DNA of 35,537 bases, taken from NCBI GenBank assembly GCA_030538425.1, contig JAUNTZ010000029.1, forward strand, positions 1 to 35,537. The letters are read 5' to 3'. Numbering within the stretch: the first letter of the stretch is position 1; each line of letters opens with the position of its first letter. This document shows positions 7,928 to 14,995 of this stretch, piece after piece. The stretch comes from Paracoccus sp. (in: a-proteobacteria). Its GTDB lineage: Bacteria; Pseudomonadota; Alphaproteobacteria; Rhodobacterales; Rhodobacteraceae. Below the pieces are notes generated by a model. It was given only the letters and a program-made list of their open reading frames with translations. It ran no database searches and was not told the DNA's origin. The position numbers were made by a program, and so were the translations under genes.

Positions 7928-8007
7928 GAAAAGACCCGTCCTATTCAGTCCTTCCGCCTCGCGGACCCATCAACCGCAAACCGCGATAAGAGCCAGATCA
8001 GCGCGGC

Positions 8008-8751
8008 CTATGACCCTTCCGGCGCGGCCCATTCCGGCGACAGCGCGCCATAAAGGATCAACGCAGGCTGGGCGCTTGGCCCGGCCTCGGACAGGCGGGC
8101 GGCCAGTTCCGCGACCGTGCCTCGGATGAACTTCTGTTCGGCATGGCCCACCGCCTCGGCGATCATCGCGGGGGTGTCCGGGGGCAGGCCATGGGCGATC
8201 AGGCCCTGCGCCAGTTCGGGAAAGCTGCGTTGGCCCATGAACACCGTCGTGACCGCCTCGGGGTCGGCAAGCGCGGCCCAGTTCAGCCCCTGCGGCAGAT
8301 GGCCCGTCACATCCGCGCCGGTCACATATTGCACCCGCCGCGCGGTCAGCCGCCGGGTCAGCGGCAGGCCCGCCGCCGCCACCGCCGCATTGACCGAGGA
8401 CACGCCGGGGATGATCTCATGCGCGATCCCGGCCCCGCGCACGGCGGCGAGTTCCTCCTCCAGCCGCCCGAACATGCCCGCATCGCCGGATTTCAGCCGC
8501 ACCACGCGCCGCCCCGCCAGCCCATGTTCGACCAACAGTGCGTTGACGGCCTCTTGGCGGGCGCTTGGCCGTCCGGCGCGCTTGCCCACGCCGATCAGCT
8601 GGGCACGCTCGCCCGCGCGGGCGAGAACCGGCCCCGAGGACAGGTCGTCATACAGCACCACATCGGCGCGCTCCAGCCGGTCCACCGCGGCGAGGGTCAG
8701 CAATTCAGGGTCGCCCGGACCCGAGGATACGAAAGAAACAAATCCGCTCAT
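8008..8751 (-). CDS. cobA: Uroporphyrinogen-III C-methyltransferase (SUMT)
   Basis: A 247-residue SAM-dependent enzyme that methylates uroporphyrinogen III at C2 and C7 to precorrin-2, the branch point to siroheme and cobalamin. Motifs: GPGDPELLT (11–19), YDDLSS (34–39), VGKRAG (55–60), RLKSGDAGMFGR (85–96; the family norm is a GGDP-type loop, so this is a variant), and PGVSSVNAAVAAAGLPLTRR (115–134). The ATG at 8751 is the standard family start; an open frame continues to 9120 but the extra residues are arginine-rich nonsense. Lacks the CysG dehydrogenase/chelatase module. Near cysI it probably supplies siroheme. The 3' end has relic copies downstream. Confidence 0.92.
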   Translation of the reverse strand: MSGFVSFVSSGPGDPELLTLAAVDRLERADVVLYDDLSSGPVLARAGERAQLIGVGKRAGRPSARQEAVNALLVEHGLAGRRVVRLKSGDAGMFGRLEEELAAVRGAGIAHEIIPGVSSVNAAVAAAGLPLTRRLTARRVQYVTGADVTGHLPQGLNWAALADPEAVTTVFMGQRSFPELAQGLIAHGLPPDTPAMIAEAVGHAEQKFIRGTVAELAARLSEAGPSAQPALILYGALSPEWAAPEGS

Positions 8752-8782
8752 GCCGCCAGCAATGGCCGCAAATGCGGGCCCA

Positions 8783-9008
8783 CGCAAGACCCGCGCAAAG
8801 GCGAAACCGAAAACGAGCGGGCCGTGACAGCGCGCCTGCATCGGTGATGCCGGGCCGATTGGAACGCGCAAGACTTGCGCAACCCCCAAGGCACAACGGG
8901 CGGGCGATGACAGCGCGCACCAGCTTTGGCTCGTGCTTGACCGACCAGACCGCGCAGGACTTGCACCACCTCGCAAAACAAAACGGGCGGGCCACCACAG
9001 CCCGCCCG
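8783..9008 (-). repeat. Three degenerate ~85-bp tandem repeats ending in the dctP terminator
   Basis: Starts of the units are recognisable as CGCAAGACCCGCGCAA (8783), CGCAAGACTTGCGCAA (8867) and CGCAGGACTTGCACCA (8953), 84 and 86 bp apart. Each continues with an A-rich run, then AACGAGCGGGC or AACGGGCGGGC, and two share TGACAGCGCGC. The unit nearest dctP holds the intact terminator hairpin; in the other two the hairpin arms have decayed. The region lies between dctP and cobA and has no supported gene. Confidence 0.6.
8972..9008 (-). terminator. Rho-independent terminator of the TRAP operon
   Basis: Perfect 9-bp stem CGGGCGGGC (8984–8992) / GCCCGCCCG (9000–9008) with a 7-base loop. On the minus strand the stem is followed by TTTTGTTTTG, a good U-rich tail. 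It lies 20 bp after the dctP stop. Confidence 0.85.
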
Positions 9009-9028
9009 CTCTTGTCATGCCCGAAGGC

Positions 9029-10120
9029 TCAGCCTGCGCAGGCCTCGATGGTCGCCAGATCCGGGCCGTTCGGGGTGCGGCCCAGGTTGAACGGGGCCGA
9101 GGCATCGCGCCACAGCGCATAATCCTGCAAATAGGTCAGCATCGAGGCATAGACCTTGGCCGAAAGCGGGTTCTCGCAGGCGGTGGTCTCGATGACTTCG
9201 TTGGCGGCTTCCTGAATCCGCTCAAGCGTTTCGTCATCCATGCGGGTGATCTCGACCCCGGCATCCTGGAAGGCGCGATAGGCTTCGTTCGCGCGCCGCT
9301 CGGTATTGGCAAGCGACCACAGCATCGTCGCATCCGCCGCAATGCGCAGCTTTTCCTGCGTCTCGGGGCTAAGCGCATCCCATGCGTTCTTGTTGATCAT
9401 CACGCCAAAGACCGAAGACGACTGGTGCCAGCCCGGCGTCGCCCAGTAGCGGGTGACCTGCTGGAAACCGCCCGAGAGGTCCACGTTCGGGGTCGAGAAC
9501 TCAGCCCCGTCGATCACGCCGCGCTCCAGCGACTGATAGATCTCACCCCCAGCCATCGAGACCTGACGACCGCCCAGAGCCTCCAGCAGGCGGCCCTGCT
9601 CCAGACCCGACAGACGCAGGCGCAGGCCCTGAAGGTCCTCGGTATTGCGGATCGGCTGGCTGACGGTGCGGAAGCCGGATTCGTTATTGGTCACGCCATA
9701 AGGCAGATAGACCATGCCGAACTGGCCGTAGACCTCATCATAGAGCTCCTGCCCGCCCCATTCGTTGATCCAGTTGACGTAATCAATCGCGTTGAACAGC
9801 GATGCCGTGGTGGACAGCGGCGAGAAGGCCGAGTTGCGGCCCGCCCAATAGCCCGGCCAGTCGGCGCCCGCCTCGATGGTGCCGCTTTCGACCGCACCGA
9901 ATACCTCACCGGCGGGAACAAGGCTTCCGCCCTCAAAGAACTCGATGTTCAGTTCACCCGTGGTCAGCTTGTTGGCCAGATCGACGAAATGCTTGTCGAT
10001 CTCGATCAGCTCAAGGCTCGACGGCCAGGTCGAGGTCATGGTCCAGCTTGTCTGGGCCTGCGCGGCACCGGCCAGCAGGGCAAGCGCGGTCGCAGCACCG
10101 GCAAGTTTGGTCAAGTTCAT
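9029..10120 (-). CDS. dctP: TRAP transporter solute-binding protein (DctP/TakP-like)
   Basis: A 363-residue periplasmic binding protein. The signal peptide is residues 1–22 (cut after AGAAQA). The mature start TSWTMTSTWPSS, the central GGEIYQSLERGVIDGAEF and the LQGLRLRLSG arginine strand are typical of the DctP fold, and closest in feel to the 2-oxoacid-binding TakP group. It would deliver an organic acid, probably a 2-oxo acid or a related monocarboxylate, to the DctQM permease using the sodium gradient. The ATG at 10120 is preceded by GGAGGAGA. Last gene of the dctQMP operon, 25 bp after dctM and followed by a strong terminator. The exact ligand cannot be read from sequence. Confidence 0.92.
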   Translation of the reverse strand: MNLTKLAGAATALALLAGAAQAQTSWTMTSTWPSSLELIEIDKHFVDLANKLTTGELNIEFFEGGSLVPAGEVFGAVESGTIEAGADWPGYWAGRNSAFSPLSTTASLFNAIDYVNWINEWGGQELYDEVYGQFGMVYLPYGVTNNESGFRTVSQPIRNTEDLQGLRLRLSGLEQGRLLEALGGRQVSMAGGEIYQSLERGVIDGAEFSTPNVDLSGGFQQVTRYWATPGWHQSSSVFGVMINKNAWDALSPETQEKLRIAADATMLWSLANTERRANEAYRAFQDAGVEITRMDDETLERIQEAANEVIETTACENPLSAKVYASMLTYLQDYALWRDASAPFNLGRTPNGPDLATIEACAG

Positions 10121-10145
10121 GTCGTTCTCCTCCGTTGAACTTTTA

Positions 10146-11540
10146 TTAGCGATAGAGCGTATGCGGCAGCCAGGTCACCAAGGCGGGGAACTGGATGATC
10201 AGCAGACACATCAGGATGATCATGCCGATGAAGGGCAGCACGCCCTTGATGATATCGGCGGTCGTGACCTCAGGCGGGCTGATCGCGCGCATATAGAACA
10301 GCGCATAGCCAAAGGGCGGCGACAGGAACGAGGTTTGCAGAACCACCGCCATCAGCACCACGAACCAAAGCGGGTCGATGCCCATCTCGCGCACGATCGG
10401 CAGAAAGATCGGAAAGCACAGCAAAACGATGCCGGTCCAGTCCAGGAACATGCCCAGAATGAACACGGTGACCAGCATGACCAGAACCAGCATATTCGGG
10501 TCTTCAACCATGCCGCGCACAAAGTTCTGCGTCGCGCCAAGCCCGCCGGTGATGTTGAACACGCCGGTGAAGGCGGTCGCCCCCACCACGATGAACAGGA
10601 TCATCGCCGAGGTGCGCCCGGTTTCCAGAAACGCGCCGTAAAAGGTCGCCCAGTTGAACCGCCCGCGCATGATCACGATGCCAAGGGCAAGCGCGGCACC
10701 GATGGCGGATGCCTCGGTCGCGGTCGCGATGCCCGCCAGCATGGTGCCAAGGATGCCAAGGATCAGCACCAGCGGCGGCACGGCTTCGACCAGCAACAGC
10801 TTGATCAGCTCGGACTGGCTCATCCGTTCGTCCGAGGTCACGGCGGGGGCCAGATCAGGCCGGATCACCGCCAGAGCGAACACATAAACCCCGTAAAGCA
10901 GGCCCAGCAGAACGCCCGGGATCATCGCGCCCGCAAACAGGTCGCCCACAGTCAGACCCGGCGCATAGGACGACATCAGGATCAGCATGATCGAGGGCGG
11001 AATGAGGATGCCAAGACAGCCCGACGCGCCGATCAGGCCGGTGGTCAGTTGCTTGGAATAGCCATATTGCAGCATCGGTTTCAGCGCCATGACGCCCATC
11101 ACCGTGATCGACGCGCCGATGATGCCGGTCGTCGCCGCCAGCAGGATCGAGATGAACACCACCGCCAGACCCAGACCGCCCTTGACGCGGGCCAGCAGTT
11201 GGCGCAGCGCCTCGAACATCTTGTCGGTCACGCCGGAATCCGACAAAAACCGCGCCATCAGCACGAAAAGCGGGATCGCAACAAGGGTGAAATTGCTCAG
11301 CACATCACCGTAAATGCGGTTGATGGTGATGCTGACCGCCTGCGGACGCCCGGCCAGAAGCGCGCCAATGACCGCAGTGCCGCCCAGAACAAAGGCCAGC
11401 GGGTGGCCCATGAACAGGCCCACGACCAGCAGTCCGGCCATGATCAGCGCGATACCCTCGCCCGACAGGCCCGGAATCGCAAAGTAACCGCCCAGAGACA
11501 CAAAGTTCTGGATCAGCATGTTGATAAAATCAGCGAACAT
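10146..11540 (-). CDS. dctM: TRAP transporter large permease subunit
   Basis: A 464-residue membrane protein of the DctM/ion-transporter superfamily with about 11–12 hydrophobic helices, forming the transport channel driven by a sodium gradient. Characteristic stretches are GMFLDWTGIVLLCFPIFLP near residues 375–393 and AATTGIIGASITVMGVMALK in the first half. The start is placed at ATG 11540 (MFADFINML). This gives GGAG nine bases upstream and an 11-base overlap with dctQ; the longer frame to 11573 begins inside dctQ without support. Works with dctQ upstream and dctP downstream. Confidence 0.93.
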   Translation of the reverse strand: MFADFINMLIQNFVSLGGYFAIPGLSGEGIALIMAGLLVVGLFMGHPLAFVLGGTAVIGALLAGRPQAVSITINRIYGDVLSNFTLVAIPLFVLMARFLSDSGVTDKMFEALRQLLARVKGGLGLAVVFISILLAATTGIIGASITVMGVMALKPMLQYGYSKQLTTGLIGASGCLGILIPPSIMLILMSSYAPGLTVGDLFAGAMIPGVLLGLLYGVYVFALAVIRPDLAPAVTSDERMSQSELIKLLLVEAVPPLVLILGILGTMLAGIATATEASAIGAALALGIVIMRGRFNWATFYGAFLETGRTSAMILFIVVGATAFTGVFNITGGLGATQNFVRGMVEDPNMLVLVMLVTVFILGMFLDWTGIVLLCFPIFLPIVREMGIDPLWFVVLMAVVLQTSFLSPPFGYALFYMRAISPPEVTTADIIKGVLPFIGMIILMCLLIIQFPALVTWLPHTLYR

Positions 11541-12042
11541 CCAGCGGCTCCAGCGTCTCAAGGTGGTCGTCACGGTTGACGATCAGTTTCATCAATTCGG
11601 AAATGCCCTGAATGAACAGCAGGGTCGCCGCAATCGCCATGGCAAGCTTCAGCGGATAGACCGGCAGCTGCACCGAGCTGGAGGTGACCTCACCCTGAGC
11701 CCATGACCGCAGGCCGAACTGCCAGCTGTAGATCATGAACACAAAGGTAAAGGGCAGGAAGAACACGACATAGCCGATGATCTCAACCCAACGGCGGACC
11801 GGCCCGCTTAGCTTTTCGGTCAGAAGATCGACGCGCACATGCGCCTGATGGCGCAGCGCGTAGCCGCCCAGCATGATGAAATAGAACCCGTAAATCATCG
11901 AGGACATGTCAAATGCCCAGCGGGTCGGGTTGCCCATCAGGCGCACCACGACCTCATAGATGATGATTGCGGCGAATACGCCCGCAAAAAGCGACACGAT
12001 CCGCCCGACCGCCTCATTGATGGCGTCGATGACCTTGATCAA
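11530..12042 (-). CDS. dctQ: TRAP transporter small permease subunit, TTG start
   Basis: A 170-residue DctQ-type membrane protein with four hydrophobic helices and the usual YGFYFIMLGGYALRHQAHVR segment before helix three. No ATG is available at the expected N-terminus. A TTG at 12042 lies five bases after AGGAGG on the minus strand and gives the family-like start (M)IKVIDAINEAVGR, so a TTG start is proposed. The open frame to 12138 has no such signal. First gene of the dctQMP operon; its end overlaps dctM by 11 bases. The rare start codon may reduce expression relative to dctM and dctP. Confidence 0.88.
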   Translation of the reverse strand: MIKVIDAINEAVGRIVSLFAGVFAAIIIYEVVVRLMGNPTRWAFDMSSMIYGFYFIMLGGYALRHQAHVRVDLLTEKLSGPVRRWVEIIGYVVFFLPFTFVFMIYSWQFGLRSWAQGEVTSSSVQLPVYPLKLAMAIAATLLFIQGISELMKLIVNRDDHLETLEPLDVR

Positions 12043-12119
12043 GATAGCCTCCTCTATCCCCCGTTGGTGGCAGTTGTTGACCGGCCCGCGGCGCAAGTCA
12101 ACTGCACCAAAGGGACAGG

Positions 12120-12136
12120 GCGCAATAATATTGCGC
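12120..12136. promoter_or_regulatory. Palindrome upstream of dctQ
   Basis: GCGCAATAATATTGCGC: perfect 7-bp arms around a 3-base centre, about 78 bp upstream of the dctQ start, in an otherwise GC-rich spacer. The AT-rich core and symmetry suit a GntR- or LacI-type operator for the TRAP operon. The regulator is unknown and no candidate gene adjoins. Confidence 0.35.
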
Positions 12137-12143
12137 AACCAAG

Positions 12144-12165
12144 AACCCCGCCCGAAGGCGGGGTT
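12144..12165 (-). terminator. Hairpin terminator after the liv/ligase operon
   Basis: Perfect 9-bp stem AACCCCGCC (12144–12152) / GGCGGGGTT (12157–12165) with CGAA loop, 29 bp after the stop of the PaaK-like gene. The minus-strand tail (TTCTTGGTT) is only moderately T-rich. Confidence 0.65.
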
Positions 12166-12194
12166 TTGCGGTGGATAGCGGGGCGCGGCGCGGC

Positions 12195-13415
12195 CTAGTC
12201 GTATTTGCGCCGGTCCTCGATCACCACGCCGTCATTGGGCAGGCTTCCGGGTGCCACGATCTCAACCTTGCCGCGCAGTTTCAGCACATCGGCGATGGTC
12301 GCGCCATATTCCTCGGCGGCCTCGCGCGGGCTCTCGACCTGCACGGTCATGGCGTCCATTTCGCCCTGACGCTCGGCGATGACGCGGGCGCGCAGCACCT
12401 CGGGATGGCGCGCGACAAGGGCGGCGACCTGTTCGGGGCGCACGAACATGCCCTTGATCTTGGCGGTCTGATCGGCGCGGCCCATCCAGCCCTTGATGCG
12501 CATATTGCTGCGCCCGCAAGGGCTTTCGCCGGGCAGCACCGCCGAGAGATCCCCCGTCGCAAAGCGCAAAAGCGGATAATCGGGGTTGAGCGTGGTCACG
12601 ACGACCTCACCCACCTCACCCTCGGCGACCGGGTCGCCGGTGCCGGGGCGGACGATCTCCACGATCACGCCCTCATCGACGATCATGCCGTCCATCGCCT
12701 CGGATTCATAGGCGATATTGCCCAGATCGGCGGTCGCATAGCATTGCAGCGTGGCAATCCCCCGATCCGCATATTCGCGCCGCAGACTGGGGAACAACGC
12801 GCCGCCACCCACCGCCGCGCGGGTGATGGCCAGGGTCTCACCCATCTCATCGGCCTTGTCCAAAATCACCTTGAGATAATCCGGCGTGCCCGCATAGACG
12901 GTCGAGCCGATATCGGCGGCGGCGCGGACCTGCATCTCGGTCTGGCCGGTGCCTGCGGGCAGCACGGCGGCATCGACCGCCCGCGCGCCGGATTCGAACA
13001 TGATCCCCGCAGGTGTCAGGTGATAGGCAAAGCAGTTCTGCACGATATCGCCGCGCCCGACCCCGCAGGCATGCAGGAACCGCCCCAGCCGCCACCAGTC
13101 GCCCGCGATCCGGCCCGGCTCATAGATCGGGCCGGGGCTTTGGAAGATATAGTCGAACTCGGCGGCCAGACGGGTGGCGAAACCGCCAAAGGGCGGGTTC
13201 TTTTTCTGCGCCTCCGACAGTTCGGATTTGCGGATCACCGGCAGCATGCGCAGCGCATCGCGTGAGGTGATGTCCTCCGCCTCGATGTCGCGCAAGAGCC
13301 GCGCCATGGCGGGCGCGGTCTTGGCCCGCCCGATGGCCGCGACCAGATCACGGGCCAGCGCCTCTTCCCGCTCATCCGCGCTGCGGGTTTCCAGATCGTC
13401 GTAAAATCCGCTCAT
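12195..13415 (-). CDS. Phenylacetate-CoA-ligase-like (PaaK-family) ANL protein lacking the P-loop
   Basis: A 406-residue protein of the adenylate-forming (ANL) superfamily, nearest to phenylacetate-CoA ligase. Late motifs are kept: RFATGDL (284–290, the A7 Asp), GRADQTAKIKG (312–322, A8 hinge) and a C-terminal lysine near DRRKYD. The ATP P-loop (SSGTTGKP-type) is absent: its place holds QSPGPIYEP (92–100). The A5 motif is CYATADLG (225–232) rather than YG-x-TE, so the usual Glu is missing too. It is the last gene of the liv operon, 25 bp after the preceding small gene. Either it uses ATP differently, or it binds a CoA ester or acid without activating it. Such relatives do occur beside liv-type transporters, in my recollection. 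Confidence 0.82.
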   Translation of the reverse strand: MSGFYDDLETRSADEREEALARDLVAAIGRAKTAPAMARLLRDIEAEDITSRDALRMLPVIRKSELSEAQKKNPPFGGFATRLAAEFDYIFQSPGPIYEPGRIAGDWWRLGRFLHACGVGRGDIVQNCFAYHLTPAGIMFESGARAVDAAVLPAGTGQTEMQVRAAADIGSTVYAGTPDYLKVILDKADEMGETLAITRAAVGGGALFPSLRREYADRGIATLQCYATADLGNIAYESEAMDGMIVDEGVIVEIVRPGTGDPVAEGEVGEVVVTTLNPDYPLLRFATGDLSAVLPGESPCGRSNMRIKGWMGRADQTAKIKGMFVRPEQVAALVARHPEVLRARVIAERQGEMDAMTVQVESPREAAEEYGATIADVLKLRGKVEIVAPGSLPNDGVVIEDRRKYD

Positions 13416-13440
13416 CTCTCAAACCTTTCCCTTCGCCCGC

Positions 13441-13719
13441 CTATATCCGGCAGGCGTCAATGACGACCCTGCGCCCCGGCGCCGCCTCTTTCAGGATTCC
13501 GGCCATCGCCGCGACCATCTCATCCGAGCGCGCCCATTCCTCTGCCTCAACCCCGCACCCGGCAACAAGAAAGCCATGCTGCCCGTGAGGCGCACACCAG
13601 TCATTGTATATTCGCGCCACCGCGTGGGGCTGCGATATATGACGCAACGACCGGATATTTCGTTCTGTTCCGAATGGAACGGTGTCAGGCGCCAGCGGAA
13701 GGGGAGGAAAGGGCATCAT
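13441..13719 (-). CDS. Hypothetical small protein
   Basis: A 92-residue protein of no recognised family. The proline-rich N-terminus (PFPPLPLAPDTVPFG) is followed by a compact domain with NDWCAPHGQHGFLVAGCG and a C-terminal strand (RRVVIDACRI). It is translationally coupled to the preceding gene: stop TAA and start ATG overlap in TAATG (13717–13721). A second ATG one codon later is equally possible. It lies inside the liv/ligase operon between livF and the PaaK-like gene, with the next start only 25 bp away. With the gene before it, it looks like a two-gene insertion. Confidence 0.65.
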   Translation of the reverse strand: MMPFPPLPLAPDTVPFGTERNIRSLRHISQPHAVARIYNDWCAPHGQHGFLVAGCGVEAEEWARSDEMVAAMAGILKEAAPGRRVVIDACRI

Positions 13720-13988
13720 TATTCCCAGCTTTCCTTTTCAGGAACCAACGCTCGATAGGCCGAACTCACGATTGCACGATAATCCTGATGAAAAGGCTCA
13801 GCCAGCAATGAACCAAGATCATTCTCAAGCCATATCAGTAACTGCTTTTCGGCGGGGTCTTCGAAAAGTTCGTCGTTTTCCCAGTTCGTCTTTTCCCAGT
13901 TCCGAGAAAGCCATTCGAACAAAACCAACGCCTCCTGCCGGGACAGCGACACATTGATTTTATCCCCGTCCAGAGCCGCAGAGGTCAT
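13719..13988 (-). CDS. Hypothetical small acidic protein, AT-rich gene
   Basis: An 89-residue soluble protein. The start is ATG 13988, with a strong GGAGG six bases upstream; the frame extends to 14042 but without a binding site. The pattern LSRQEALVLFEWLSRNW, then AEKQLLIWLENDLGSLLAEP and a C-terminal DYRAIVSSAYRAL helix recalls small uncharacterised proteins often found near polymorphic-toxin or mobile loci. I cannot name a family. Codon use is less GC-biased than in the liv genes on both sides, suggesting transfer. It may be an immunity protein, but no toxin is visible. Confidence 0.65.
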   Translation of the reverse strand: MTSAALDGDKINVSLSRQEALVLFEWLSRNWEKTNWENDELFEDPAEKQLLIWLENDLGSLLAEPFHQDYRAIVSSAYRALVPEKESWE

Positions 13989-14116
13989 TGCAAGCCTCCG
14001 TGCGCAGTCACGTTGCTGGTCCCACCACCCGGAAACTGCCATGCCGCAACCGCCCCGCTACAGTTCGGGCAAACCGTGGCATCGGCTGGATTGCAAGACG
14101 TGCCCATCCCGTCCCC

Positions 14117-14941
14117 TCAGGCCAGCCAACGCTTGCGGCGGCGGTAAGAGCGCACGTCGCGGAAAGACTTTCGGCCCTCATCCGACATGCCAAGGTAAAA
14201 CTCTTTCACGTCCGGGTTCTCGCGCAGCGCAGCCGCCTCGCCATCCATCACGACGCGACCGTTTTCCAGAATATAGCCGTAATGCGCATAGCGCAGCGCG
14301 ACATTGGTGTTCTGCTCGGCCAGAAGGAAGGTCACGCCTTCGCCCTCGTTCACCGCACGGACGATCTCGAAGATCTGCTCGACAAGCTGCGGCGCCAGAC
14401 CCATCGATGGCTCGTCCAGCAGGATCGTTTCGGGGCGCGACATCAGCGCGCGGCCCATGGCGCACATCTGTTGCTCACCGCCCGAAGTATAGCCCGCCTG
14501 CGAGCGGCGACGTTCCTTGAGCCGAGGGAAATAATTATACACCATCTCAAGGTCTTGCTGGATCGCGGCGCTGCCATCGGTGCGGGTATAGGCGCCGGTC
14601 AGCAGGTTTTCCTCAACCGTGAGATGTTCAAAACAATGGCGGCCCTCCATCACCTGAATGACGCCCTTTTTCACAAGCGCCGCCGGGTTCAGGTCCGAGA
14701 CCCGCTCACCGCGGTAATTGATCGTACCCTTGGTCACCTCACCGCGTTCGGATTGCAGCAGGTTGGAAATCGCCTTGAGCGTGGTGGTCTTGCCCGCGCC
14801 ATTGCCGCCCAGAATCGCGGTGATCGAGCCCTTGGGCACCGACAGGCTGACCCCTTTCAGCACCAGAATGACGTGATTGTAGATCACTTCGATATTGTTG
14901 ACCTCAAGCAGGGTCTCGGGCGTTTGCGTCGTATCAAGCAT
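14117..14941 (-). CDS. livF: LivF-type ABC transporter ATPase
   Basis: A 274-residue ATPase of the branched-chain-amino-acid-type (HAAT) ABC importer. Walker A GGNGAGKTT (45–53), signature YTSGGEQQ, Walker B ILLDEPSMGLAP and the H-loop region LAEQN are intact. The extended basic C-terminus (RSYRRRKRWLA) goes beyond classic LivF and is seen in homologues next to acyl-ligase genes. Start is ATG 14941, with AAGGA seven bases upstream, rather than the TTG two codons earlier. It lies 54 bp after livK. Powers import together with livG, livH and livM. Confidence 0.93.
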   Translation of the reverse strand: MLDTTQTPETLLEVNNIEVIYNHVILVLKGVSLSVPKGSITAILGGNGAGKTTTLKAISNLLQSERGEVTKGTINYRGERVSDLNPAALVKKGVIQVMEGRHCFEHLTVEENLLTGAYTRTDGSAAIQQDLEMVYNYFPRLKERRRSQAGYTSGGEQQMCAMGRALMSRPETILLDEPSMGLAPQLVEQIFEIVRAVNEGEGVTFLLAEQNTNVALRYAHYGYILENGRVVMDGEAAALRENPDVKEFYLGMSDEGRKSFRDVRSYRRRKRWLA

Positions 14942-14995
14942 GGCCAAATCCTTGGGCTGGATGCCCCGGCGACAGGCGCCGCCGGGGCCGTTTCA

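Noticed and set aside
8752-9120. N-terminal extension of cobA by 123 codons
   Set aside because: Arginine/proline-rich, no homology, runs across the terminator and repeats and into dctP; the family start is at 8751.
9876-11579. A 567-codon plus-strand open frame rich in His, Gln and Asp opposite dctM/dctP
   Set aside because: Composition is that of an antisense shadow of membrane-protein codons; the minus-strand genes are certain.
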